From an uncultured Clostridia bacterium (lineage in GTDB: Bacteria; Bacillota; Clostridia; Oscillospirales; Oscillospiraceae): DNA of 64,000 bases. A program made the translations under genes and the position numbers. Positions within the stretch are counted from its first letter, which is position 1. The number at the start of each line of letters is the position of its first letter. The notes beneath the pieces are model-generated. The model did not search any database, was not told the DNA's origin, and saw nothing but the letters and a program-made list of their open reading frames with translations. The stretch spans positions 1 through 64,000 of the forward strand of contig CAMFBN010000009.1 of NCBI GenBank assembly GCA_945948535.1. The letters are read 5' to 3'. This document shows, piece after piece, positions 43,261-51,228 of this stretch.

Positions 43261-44439
43261 TTATCGGTTGAGCCACGCGAGAGCATCCCGGGAGGCAGGC
43301 GATACCTCCGCCTCCTGCTCGTTCAAATGCTCCAGCGTCATTTCAAGGCCCAGCTTCAATGCGGCGTCGATGTCGGTAAAGGCCAGTTCCCGCAGCTCTT
43401 CCACCCCGGGGAAGGCCCGGTTCGGCTCCATGTAGTCCGCCACATAGATGATCTTTTCCAGCAGGCTCATATTGGCCCTGCCGGTGGTGTGGAACTCGAT
43501 GGCGGACACCACGTTCTCATTTTCCCCAAAAATCCGCTGGGCAACCATGGAACCGGTCAGCGCGTGGAGCGTCCGGGGGTAACGTTTGGAAAAATCGTCT
43601 AACAGTTTACCATAGGCGTCGCATAATGTCAATTGCAGGGGCCCGTCAATGGCCTTGGTAATGTCGTGGAGGATGCCCGCCCGGGCCGCGTCATTGACAT
43701 TCGCCCCCCAGCGTTTTGCCAGCGCCACCGCCGTGTCCCGGCAGCCCAGCACATGAGCGACCCGGTTGGGATTCAGGAGGCTGATTACAATGGGTTCCAG
43801 CGCCTCCATGGGAAGGTTCTTCCAATCGGCCCGGGTGTCGTAAAGACGGTTTTCCCGGATGTAGTCCAGCACGCCCTCCGGCAGAAACCGGCCTGCACAG
43901 CGGAAGGCCAGAAGCCGCCGCATCTGGGTGGAGGAAATGGGAATGACCTCGTTGCGCACCAGATAGACGGTGACGCCCCGGGCCTCCATTTCCGCCTTTT
44001 TCTTTGCGATGGCGGGCTGTTCGCCCTTGTCGCCCCGGTAAAATACGCCCAGGGATGCATTCTTGACAATCTCCTCCGGGTGCATCCAGGTGTCGAAGGT
44101 CAGGAACATATCCGTGCCCATGAGCAGCACCAGCTCCGCGCCGGGGAACTGCCCCTTCACCGCCTCCACCGTTTCGCAGGAATAGCTGACCCCCTCCCGC
44201 CGCAGCTCCATGTCTGAAACTGACAGTTCCGGGCACCCCGCGGCGGCAATGCGCAGCATTTCCAGGCGCTGCTGCGCCGTGGGGGAATGCTCCGGCAGCA
44301 CCGCCTTGTGGGGCGGCGCGTAGGCCGGAATCAGCAATAGCTTACTGAGTCCCAGCGCTTTCACGGCCTGCTTTGCCGCTTCCAGATGTCCAATATGGGG
44401 TGGGTTGAAAGTCCCGCCGTAAATGCCGATTCGTTCCAT
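43261..44439 (-). CDS. nadD: NadD-YqeK fusion: nicotinate-nucleotide adenylyltransferase plus HD hydrolase
   Basis: A 392-residue bifunctional protein. Residues 1-200 are NadD: GGTFNPPHIGHL nucleotidyl-transfer motif, DTWMHPEEI, and PISSTQMRR near the end. Residues about 205-392 are a YqeK-type HD domain (RVAHVLGCRDTA..GILHDITKA), whose free homologues hydrolyse Ap4A. Most Firmicutes have nadD and yqeK as adjacent separate genes, so here they are joined in frame without a stop. GAGGAAGGG precedes the ATG. Confidence 0.93.
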   Translation of the reverse strand: MERIGIYGGTFNPPHIGHLEAAKQAVKALGLSKLLLIPAYAPPHKAVLPEHSPTAQQRLEMLRIAAAGCPELSVSDMELRREGVSYSCETVEAVKGQFPGAELVLLMGTDMFLTFDTWMHPEEIVKNASLGVFYRGDKGEQPAIAKKKAEMEARGVTVYLVRNEVIPISSTQMRRLLAFRCAGRFLPEGVLDYIRENRLYDTRADWKNLPMEALEPIVISLLNPNRVAHVLGCRDTAVALAKRWGANVNDAARAGILHDITKAIDGPLQLTLCDAYGKLLDDFSKRYPRTLHALTGSMVAQRIFGENENVVSAIEFHTTGRANMSLLEKIIYVADYMEPNRAFPGVEELRELAFTDIDAALKLGLEMTLEHLNEQEAEVSPASRDALAWLNR

Positions 44440-44457
44440 ACTACCCTTCCTCTTTTA

Positions 44458-44560
44458 CAATTGACAATTGAAAGTTGACAATTGACAATTTTTTCTTATT
44501 AGAACAAACCCTTTACAAATATATTTCTGTCTTCGGCATCAACTGTCAATTGTCAATTGA
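44458..44560. repeat. Heptad-array repeat, copy 10 (without hairpins)
   Basis: CAATTGACAATTGAAAGTTGAC on the left, AACTGTCAATTGTCAATTG on the right and about 60 bp of AT-rich core. The right end forms the last codons of yhbY. Confidence 0.8.
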
Positions 44561-45019
44561 ATGAAGCTGCTTTTCCCGGCTGCGCTCGATGGACTTTTCG
44601 ATGGCCTGCTGCCGGAAATACTGGTTGCGCTGCTCCCGCACTTTTTTCGCCGCGGCACGGCGGGCGCGGACGCCCTTGCCTACCGGGTCTGCCTTGGATT
44701 TGGGCACTTCCTTCCGCTTGGCCCGTCCTGTCTGGTTCCGGGTCTCCTGACACTTTTCGGAGAAGCGCCAGATCACGAATTTATTGCCTACACAGGCAAT
44801 TCCCTCCGCCCCGGTCACCTCGCACAGGGCGTCGGACACCTCCCGGGGGCTCATGAGGGCGGTTTCCAGCACCTTGCCCTTCACCAGCTCGTGGGCGGTG
44901 AGCAGCCGGTCGGCTTCCGCCGCCACCGCTTCCGTTACCCCGTCCTTGCCCACCATCAGGGTGGTTTCCAGCGTATTGGCCTGGGCCCGGAGCTGGGCCC
45001 GTTCCTTACTTGTCAGCAT
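44546..45019 (-). CDS. yhbY: YhbY/CRS1-type RNA-binding protein
   Basis: A 157-residue protein whose first 95 residues are the CRM (YhbY) RNA-binding domain, with the GKDGVTE-like GxxG loop; it is thought to act in 50S assembly. The remaining 60 residues are a Lys/Arg-rich tail that ends in HSIDN. The last five codons and TGA stop come from the right end of heptad repeat copy 10. It overlaps rdgB by 14 nt. Confidence 0.85.
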   Translation of the reverse strand: MLTSKERAQLRAQANTLETTLMVGKDGVTEAVAAEADRLLTAHELVKGKVLETALMSPREVSDALCEVTGAEGIACVGNKFVIWRFSEKCQETRNQTGRAKRKEVPKSKADPVGKGVRARRAAAKKVREQRNQYFRQQAIEKSIERSREKQLHSIDN

Positions 45020-45611
45020 AGCCTGCCTCCTTCAGTTTCTCATAAAACACCTTCAGGGCGTTGGCCCGGTGGGACACCCGGTTCTTTTCCTCAGGGGCCA
45101 TTTCCGCCGTGGTCTTTCCCATGGGTGGATAGTAGAAAATGGGGTCATAGCCGAAGCCGTTTTCTCCGGCGGGAGCGCGGAGCAGCTCTCCGTGGATTTC
45201 GCCCCGGGCCTGTATACACTTCCCTTCCGGGGTCACCATGGTGATGACGCAGACGAATTTCGCCTGCCGCTGCCCGTCGGGAACGTTTTCCGTGTTTTTG
45301 AGCAAAAGCTGGAGCCGGCCCCAGTCGTCCAGACTTTCGTCAAAGCCGTACCGGGCGGAGTAGATGCCCGGTTCGCCGTTGAGAGCGTCCACCGCGATAC
45401 CGGAGTCGTCCGCAAGGGCAGGAAGGCCCGTGGCCTTCATGACGGCCTCAGCCTTGAGGAAGGAGTTTTCCTCGAAGGTGGTTCCCGTTTCCTCCACGTC
45501 GATGTCCACGCCAAGGTCGGACTCCATCACCAGCTCCATGCCGAATTTCTCGGTAATTTTGCTGATTTCCACCAATTTGTGGGGGTTTTTGCTTGCCAAA
45601 ACTACCTTCAT
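45006..45611 (-). CDS. rdgB: XTP/dITP pyrophosphatase (RdgB/HAM1)
   Basis: A 201-residue house-cleaning nucleotidase that removes non-canonical purine nucleoside triphosphates. It begins MKVVLASKNPHKLVEI, has DDSGIAVDALNGEPGIYSARYG with the catalytic Asp, and ends NRVSHRANAL. Start overlaps the ftsY stop by one base (TGATG), end overlaps yhbY by 14 nt; tight coupling. Confidence 0.96.
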   Translation of the reverse strand: MKVVLASKNPHKLVEISKITEKFGMELVMESDLGVDIDVEETGTTFEENSFLKAEAVMKATGLPALADDSGIAVDALNGEPGIYSARYGFDESLDDWGRLQLLLKNTENVPDGQRQAKFVCVITMVTPEGKCIQARGEIHGELLRAPAGENGFGYDPIFYYPPMGKTTAEMAPEEKNRVSHRANALKVFYEKLKEAGYADK

Positions 45612-46516
45612 CAGATCAGCGCCTCCACAAAGTCCTTTGCTTCAAAGGGCATCAGGTCATCGGCCTGCTCGCCCACGCCCACAAATTTCACAGGAATCTG
45701 CAAAGCGTCCGCCACGGCAATGACGATGCCGCCTTTGGCGGTGCCGTCCAGCTTGGTCAGGGCGATGGCGGTGACCCCGGCGATTTCCTTGAACTGCTTG
45801 GCCTGAATCAGGCCGTTCTGGCCCGTGGTGCCGTCCAGCACCAGCAGGGTCTCCCGGGCCGCACCGGGCAGCTCCCGGTCGATGATGCGGCTGATTTTGT
45901 TCAGCTCATTCATAAGATTGGCCTTGTTGTGGAGCCGTCCGGCGGTGTCAATGATGATCACATCCACCTCCCGTGCCCGGGCGGCCTGAATGCCGTCGTA
46001 GACCACCGAGGCCGGGTCGGCGCCCTCATGCTGCCGGACTAGGCCTGCGCCGCTGCGCTCTGCCCAGATTTCCAGCTGGTCGGCAGCCGCCGCCCGGAAG
46101 GTATCCGCCGCCACCAGCAGCACACGCTTGCCCTGCCGGGTCAGCTGGGTGGCAATTTTGCCGATGGTGGTGGTCTTGCCCACGCCGTTGACGCCAATCA
46201 CCAGCACCACGCTGGGGGTGGTAGACAGGTTCAGAGCCGTGTCCCCCACGTTCAGCATATCCACCAAAATTTCCTTGAGGGCGGTTCTTGCTTCCTCCGT
46301 GGTTTTCAGGTGCCGCTCCCGGACGGCCTTGCGCAGCCGCTCCACGGCTTTGCAGGCGGTGTCCACGCCCAAGTCCGCCAGAATCAGGCTCTCCTCCAAT
46401 TCGTCGTAAAAGTCGTCGTCGATTTCGGAAAAGCCCGTGAACACGCCGCCCAGAGAATCGCTCAGAGCGTCCCGGGTCTTTGCAAGGCCTTCCTTAATTT
46501 TATCAAAAAATCCCAT
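45611..46516 (-). CDS. ftsY: Signal recognition particle receptor FtsY
   Basis: A 301-residue SRP-family GTPase docking SRP-ribosome complexes at the membrane. It is a short form lacking the long acidic A-domain: the NG core starts by about residue 10. GTPase motifs G1 GVNGVGKTT, G3 DTAGRLH and G4 TKLDG are present. Start at 46516 (MGFFDKI) follows GGGAG. It lies downstream of smc across a repeat; smc-ftsY is the common Firmicute order. Confidence 0.95.
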   Translation of the reverse strand: MGFFDKIKEGLAKTRDALSDSLGGVFTGFSEIDDDFYDELEESLILADLGVDTACKAVERLRKAVRERHLKTTEEARTALKEILVDMLNVGDTALNLSTTPSVVLVIGVNGVGKTTTIGKIATQLTRQGKRVLLVAADTFRAAAADQLEIWAERSGAGLVRQHEGADPASVVYDGIQAARAREVDVIIIDTAGRLHNKANLMNELNKISRIIDRELPGAARETLLVLDGTTGQNGLIQAKQFKEIAGVTAIALTKLDGTAKGGIVIAVADALQIPVKFVGVGEQADDLMPFEAKDFVEALI

Positions 46517-46551
46517 AATAACTCCCAAAATTCTTGTATTTCACCAGCATA

Positions 46552-46664
46552 GAATGTCATTCCGAGGGAGCGAAGCGACCGTGGGAATCCGTTTCCCCAG
46601 AAGTTCCATTCGTCAAGAGAACGGATTGCCACGTCAGTGTTCCACTGGCTCGCAATGACATTCC
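46552..46664. repeat. GTCATTCCGAGG-type inverted-repeat element between smc and ftsY
   Basis: GAATGTCATTCCGAGGGAGCG on the left faces GCAATGACATTCC on the right with AACGGATTGCCACGTCAGTG within. It is a small MITE-like element of a kind seen widely between genes of gut Firmicutes. No coding frame of note. Confidence 0.75.
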
Positions 46665-46676
46665 TTATCTTGTATC

Positions 46677-49600
46677 TTACTCCACGATTCCCAGGTATTC
46701 TTCCATCTGGTTGAGATCCAGCCGCAACAGCTTACTCACGCCCTGCTCCTGCATGGTCACGCCGTAGAGCACGTCGGCAGATTCCATGGTGCCCCGGCGG
46801 TGGGTAATGACGATAAACTGGGTGTTCTTCGACAGATTGTGCAGGTAGCTGGCAAACCGCTCCACGTTCCGGTCGTCCAGCGCCGCGTCGATCTCGTCCA
46901 GCAGACAGAAGGGCGTGGGCCGTACCTTCAAAATGGCAAAGTACAGTGCCGTTGCCACAAAGGCCTTCTCGCCGCCGGACAGCAGCGTGATGGTTTTCAC
47001 CTGCTTTCCGGGGGGCTGCACCCGAATCTCGATGCCGCAGGTCAGGGGATTTTCCGGGTCCTCCAGAATCAGCTGTCCCCTGCCGCCGCCAAACATTTCC
47101 TCAAAGGTCTGGCCGAAATAGTGGTCAATTTTCGTAAATTCCGTGACAAAAATCGTGGTCATTTCCGCGGTGATGTCCCGGATGATGCTCTCCAATTCCC
47201 GCTTGGAGGTCAGCACATCGTCCCGCTGCCCGGCAAGGTAGGTGTAGCGCTCATTGACCCGGGCGTATTCCTCGATGGCACCGAGATTGGGGGTGCCGAG
47301 AGCGGAAATCTTCCGCTTCAGCTCCGCGGCCCGGCGGTTTCCGGCGGTGACGTTCTCGATTTCCCCACGGAATTCCGGCGCGGTGCCGGGGGTCAGCTCG
47401 TAGGTGTCCCACAGCTTGTCGATGATCTGCCGCTCCTCCATGGAGGAGGTGACCTTCTTCTGTTCCAGCAGGGCGCAGGCCCGCTCCATGTTCAGGATGT
47501 CCTTGTTCTTCTCCTGAGCGTCCCGCTCTGCCTTGGTCTTGGCAGCTTCGGCGGCGGCGCGGCTTTCCAGCACCTGCTGCACCTTCACGTTCATTTCGGC
47601 GTTTTCCGCGTCGTTTTCCGTCTGACGCTGCCTGAGCTGGTCGATTTCGGCTTCCAGCCGGGCGTTGTCCTGCCGGATGGAGTCCATCAGAATCTGCTTT
47701 TTCTCCCGGTCGCCCTCCATGGCCCCCTGCAGCTGCCGCAGGTCGCCGATGTGGGACGTTGCCGTGGAGCGCTCCGCATCCAGCGCCGCTTCCTCGGTTT
47801 TTAAGGCGGTCATCCGGTCGGTGATGGCGGCGTTTTCGTTGGCCGCCTCGGTCTGGCTGCCCTCCAAAAGGCTCAGCTTCTCCTTCGTCTGGGCCAGCTC
47901 CCGGTTGTATACCTGAATTTTCGCCTGCTGGGCGCTGTAGCGCTCCCGGTCGGTGCGGTCGCGCTCGTTGAGAGATTCCCGCTCCCGGCGGGCTGAATTT
48001 TCCGCCTCTACAATGGCGTTCAGCAGAATCTCATGCTGCTTTTCAAGGCCCTCTAAGCGCAGCACCTGATCCTCCGCTTCCCGAAGCTGATCCTTGGCGG
48101 CGGAAATCTGGAACTCCACCTGATCGCACTGGCGGCGGGCTTCCGCTAAATCCGCTTCCAGAATCTGCTGCTCCTGCCGCAGCTTCTGCTCCTGCAAAGA
48201 GAGCTTTTCCAGCTCGTTGGCCCGAGACAAAATTCCCGCGTCCTTATTGACGGAGCCGCCGGTCATGGAGCCGCCGGGGTTCATGACCTGACCGTCCAGC
48301 GTCACGATTTTGAAGCGGCTGCGGTACTTCTGGGACATATTGATGGCCGCGTCCATGTCCTGCACAATGACGGTGCGGCCCAGCAGATTCTCTATAATCT
48401 GGCGGTACTTTTCGTCGGTTTTTACCAAATTCGAGGCGATGCCTACAAAGCCACGGCAGTTTTCAAGGCCCGTTTCCTGTAGGCTTCTGCCCTGAATATT
48501 GCTCATGGGCAGGAAGGTGGCACGACCGCCGCCGGTGCGCTTGAGGAAGGAAATCGCCGCCTTGCCGTCGGCTTCATTGCCAACCACAATCTGCTGCATG
48601 GCGGCGCCCAGTGCGATTTCCACCGCCACGGTGTAGCTGTCCTCCGTGCGGATGAGCCGGGACACGGGGCCGTGGATGTTGCGCAGAGCGCCCCGCTGGG
48701 CCTCCTGCATGACCATGCGCACGGCCTTGTTATAGCTTTCAAAATCCCGCTCCATGGCCCGAAAAACCTTGATTTTCGCGGCTACGGAGTCCAGCGTCCG
48801 GGACAGCTCCCGCTGCTTTTCTTCCAGCTCGTCCCGGCGTTTACAGCGGGTAGTCTTCCGCAGGGTGTAGCCGGAAATGGTGTTGTTCGCGGCGGTGACA
48901 TTCTCCCGGGCGGCCTTCAATTCCTGACGGCAGCCGTCCAGATTGGTCTGGGCCTCGTGCCGGCGGGACGCTCCCGCGGACAGGTCGCCGTCCAGCTGCT
49001 CTAAGCGGCTTCTGGACTGCACCATGCTCTCTTCCAGACCCCGCACGTCCGCTTCCGCCCCGGCAATGTCCGCTGCCAGGGCGGATTCCTTGCTTCTCAG
49101 TTCCAGATACTGCCGGGTTATGCCCTGGGCGCTGGCAGTCAGGGCGGTCAGCGCCTGCTGGCACTGATCCAATTCTGCCCGCTTTTGCGCCAGCTTTTCC
49201 TCAATCTCCGCGATGCGCTCCTCGGTCTGCTGAATCTGGGTGGAGATGCCACCGCTGCGGTCCTCCTGCCCTTTGAGCTCTTCCTCAATCCGGGCGATGT
49301 TGGCCCGGTTATTGTCCATGTTGCCCTGAAGCACTGCCATCTGACCGTCCAGCTGCTGGTGGGTAGCAGAGAGCATATTGGCCTTCAGCCGGACGGTTTC
49401 CAGTTCTCCGTCCCGGTCATGGAGGGTCTTTCCCAAGTCCTCCGCCTGCCGGTAGAGGGCGTCCAGATCGTCGTGGGCCTGCTGCAAAACGAAAGAAGCG
49501 GAGGCGTAGTCCTCCTCGGCCTTCTTGGCGGCGGCGGACAGCTTATCCAGCGTGTCCAGCCAGACAGCCACCTCCACGCCCTTGAGTTCCTCTTTCAATT

Positions 49601-50249
49601 CCAGATACTTTTTTGCCTTTTCCGACTGCACCTTCAACGGTTCCAGCTGGAGTTCCAGCTCAGACACCTTGTCGCCGATGCGCAAAAGGTTATCCTCCGT
49701 GGAGGCCAGCTTCCGCTCGGTTTCCTCCTTGCGGTGGCGGTACTTGGAGATACCGGCGGCTTCCTCGAAAATCTCCCGGCGGTCGCCGCTTTTCAGGGAG
49801 AGAATTTCGTCAATGCGGCCCTGACCGATGTTGGAGTAGCCCTCCTTGCCAAGGCCCGTGTCCATGAACAGCTCGTTAATATCCCGGAGCCGGGCGGACT
49901 GCTTATTGATATAGTATTCGCCGTCGCCGGAGCGGTAATACCGGCGGGTAATCATGACCTCGTCGGCGTCATATGCCAGCGCCCGGTCGGTGTTGTCCAG
50001 CGTCAGGGTCGCCTCGGCAAAACCCACTGCACTGCGCTTCTGGGTGCCGCCGAAGATCACGTCCTCCATTTTCGCGCCCCGCAGGGACTTGGAGCTCTGC
50101 TCGCCCAGTACCCACAGAATCGCGTCTGAGATATTCGACTTGCCGGAGCCGTTGGGGCCGACGATGGCGGTGATGTCGTCGCCAAAGCGGATCAGCGTCT
50201 TATCCGGGAAGGACTTAAAGCCCTGTAATTCCAGTGATTTTAAATACAC
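46677..50249 (-). CDS. smc: Chromosome segregation ATPase SMC
   Basis: A 1190-residue condensin subunit. N-terminal Walker A GPNGSGKSN lies near residue 32, followed by two long coiled coils (about 165-500 and 670-1000) around a hinge (about 515-640). The C-terminal head has the signature LLSGGEKA and Walker B FCLLDEIDAALDD. First codon is GTG at 50249 with GAGGTT upstream. rnc (RNase III), which precedes smc in many Firmicutes, is missing; smc has its own promoter. The stop lies inside an AAGATACAAGAT sequence also seen near 56812. Confidence 0.97.
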   Translation of the reverse strand: MYLKSLELQGFKSFPDKTLIRFGDDITAIVGPNGSGKSNISDAILWVLGEQSSKSLRGAKMEDVIFGGTQKRSAVGFAEATLTLDNTDRALAYDADEVMITRRYYRSGDGEYYINKQSARLRDINELFMDTGLGKEGYSNIGQGRIDEILSLKSGDRREIFEEAAGISKYRHRKEETERKLASTEDNLLRIGDKVSELELQLEPLKVQSEKAKKYLELKEELKGVEVAVWLDTLDKLSAAAKKAEEDYASASFVLQQAHDDLDALYRQAEDLGKTLHDRDGELETVRLKANMLSATHQQLDGQMAVLQGNMDNNRANIARIEEELKGQEDRSGGISTQIQQTEERIAEIEEKLAQKRAELDQCQQALTALTASAQGITRQYLELRSKESALAADIAGAEADVRGLEESMVQSRSRLEQLDGDLSAGASRRHEAQTNLDGCRQELKAARENVTAANNTISGYTLRKTTRCKRRDELEEKQRELSRTLDSVAAKIKVFRAMERDFESYNKAVRMVMQEAQRGALRNIHGPVSRLIRTEDSYTVAVEIALGAAMQQIVVGNEADGKAAISFLKRTGGGRATFLPMSNIQGRSLQETGLENCRGFVGIASNLVKTDEKYRQIIENLLGRTVIVQDMDAAINMSQKYRSRFKIVTLDGQVMNPGGSMTGGSVNKDAGILSRANELEKLSLQEQKLRQEQQILEADLAEARRQCDQVEFQISAAKDQLREAEDQVLRLEGLEKQHEILLNAIVEAENSARRERESLNERDRTDRERYSAQQAKIQVYNRELAQTKEKLSLLEGSQTEAANENAAITDRMTALKTEEAALDAERSTATSHIGDLRQLQGAMEGDREKKQILMDSIRQDNARLEAEIDQLRQRQTENDAENAEMNVKVQQVLESRAAAEAAKTKAERDAQEKNKDILNMERACALLEQKKVTSSMEERQIIDKLWDTYELTPGTAPEFRGEIENVTAGNRRAAELKRKISALGTPNLGAIEEYARVNERYTYLAGQRDDVLTSKRELESIIRDITAEMTTIFVTEFTKIDHYFGQTFEEMFGGGRGQLILEDPENPLTCGIEIRVQPPGKQVKTITLLSGGEKAFVATALYFAILKVRPTPFCLLDEIDAALDDRNVERFASYLHNLSKNTQFIVITHRRGTMESADVLYGVTMQEQGVSKLLRLDLNQMEEYLGIVE

Positions 50250-50284
50250 AGCGTAACCTCATCAGAAAGATAATAATTCATTTT

Positions 50285-50313
50285 ATTATAGTCGAACAGG
50301 GCCGCAATTGCAA
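50285..50313 (-). promoter_or_regulatory. smc promoter
   Basis: Minus strand TTGCAA (50313-50308), 17 nt, TATAAT (50290-50285), 36 nt before the smc start; it probably drives smc-ftsY-rdgB-yhbY and perhaps beyond. Confidence 0.8.
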
Positions 50314-50331
50314 GGGTTTCTTTCCAAAAAG

Positions 50332-50420
50332 GGCCGAAATCTGCCACTCTACCGGGGGTAGAATCGGCGTCTCTCCCGGGCATAGAGCGTAGAGTAGCAG
50401 CGGTAGGTGGCTTTTCGGCC
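50332..50420. repeat. Large imperfect palindrome between smc and hemolysin III genes
   Basis: GGCCGAAATCTGCCACTCTACC (22 nt, 50332-50353; written here as its two halves GGCCGAAA and GCCACTCTACC) pairs with GGTAGGTGGC and TTTTCGGCC at 50402-50420, loop about 48 nt. On the minus strand it is followed by CTTTTTGG. It is either a terminator-like element, a leader fold of the hemolysin III gene, or a small inserted repeat. Confidence 0.6.
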
Positions 50421-50463
50421 AGTTTGTGGTATGGTAATAGCAATATTCCTGTGAGGTGTTACT

Positions 50464-51135
50464 ATGAAACGAACAAAACTGTCTGACCGGCAGCTGCCGG
50501 ACTATTCCCGGGGCGAAGAGCTGATGAACATGATTACCCACATTGTCGGCGGGGCGCTGGGCGTCATCGTGCTGCTGACCTGCGTGGTGCGGGCCGCCCT
50601 GAATCAGAACTACTACGGCATCGTCAGCTGCACCATCTACGGCACCACCTTCATCACCATGTTCACCATTTCCAGCGTCTACCACGGCCTGAAGCCCGGC
50701 ATGAGCAAAAAGGTAATGCAGGTCATCGACCACTGTACCATCTATTTCCTGATCTGCGGAACCTACACCCCCGTGGTGCTGTCCGCCATCCGGCCCGCCC
50801 ACCCGGCGCTGGGGTGGAGCCTGTTCGGCTTTGAGTGGCTGCTGGCGGTTGTCGCCTGCACCCTCACCGCCATCGACCTGAAAAAGTACAGCGTCTTCTC
50901 CATGGCCTGCTACATCGGCATGGGCTGGGCGGTGATTCCCTTCGCAAAGCAGACGCTGGAAGCCATGGGGGTGCCGGGATTCCTGCTGCTGCTTCTGGGC
51001 GGCATCGCCTACACCGTGGGCTCCGTGCTCTACGGGCTGGGTAAGACCAAGAAGTGGATGCACTCGGTGTTCCACATTTTTGTGGTTCTCGGGGCGGTGC
51101 TGCAATATTTTGCGGTGCTGCTGTACGCGATTTAG
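50464..51135 (+). CDS. Hemolysin III/PAQR family membrane protein
   Basis: A 223-residue protein with seven predicted membrane helices. The family residues are present: HIVGGALG near the start (first metal-site His), SSVYHGLKP, DHCTIYFLICGTYTP and the C-terminal HSVFHIFVV. Bacterial homologues (YqfA/TrhA) influence membrane homeostasis; haemolysis is not implied. GAGGTG precedes the ATG by 6 nt. It diverges from smc. Confidence 0.92.
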   Translation: MKRTKLSDRQLPDYSRGEELMNMITHIVGGALGVIVLLTCVVRAALNQNYYGIVSCTIYGTTFITMFTISSVYHGLKPGMSKKVMQVIDHCTIYFLICGTYTPVVLSAIRPAHPALGWSLFGFEWLLAVVACTLTAIDLKKYSVFSMACYIGMGWAVIPFAKQTLEAMGVPGFLLLLLGGIAYTVGSVLYGLGKTKKWMHSVFHIFVVLGAVLQYFAVLLYAI

Positions 51136-51139
51136 CCTG

Positions 51140-51192
51140 TTTCACCCTCATCCGTCACGGCTTCGCCGCGCCGTCTTCCCCAAAGGGGAAGG
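51140..51192. repeat. CATCCGTCACGGCTTCGCCG-type palindromic repeat
   Basis: Contains CGGCTTCGCCG and CTTCCCCAAAGGGGAAG hairpins in series. This type of element is frequent between genes of gut Firmicutes. It lies between the convergent hemolysin III and ftsH genes. Confidence 0.7.
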
Positions 51193-51197
51193 CAAAT

Positions 51198-51223
51198 GCC
51201 CCTGCCGAAAACCCGGCAGGGGC
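51198..51223. terminator. Hairpin after ftsH
   Basis: 9-bp stem GCCCCTGCC/GGCAGGGGC with 8-nt loop immediately after the ftsH stop (51229); the following T-run is short. Confidence 0.65.
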
Positions 51224-51228
51224 GTATC

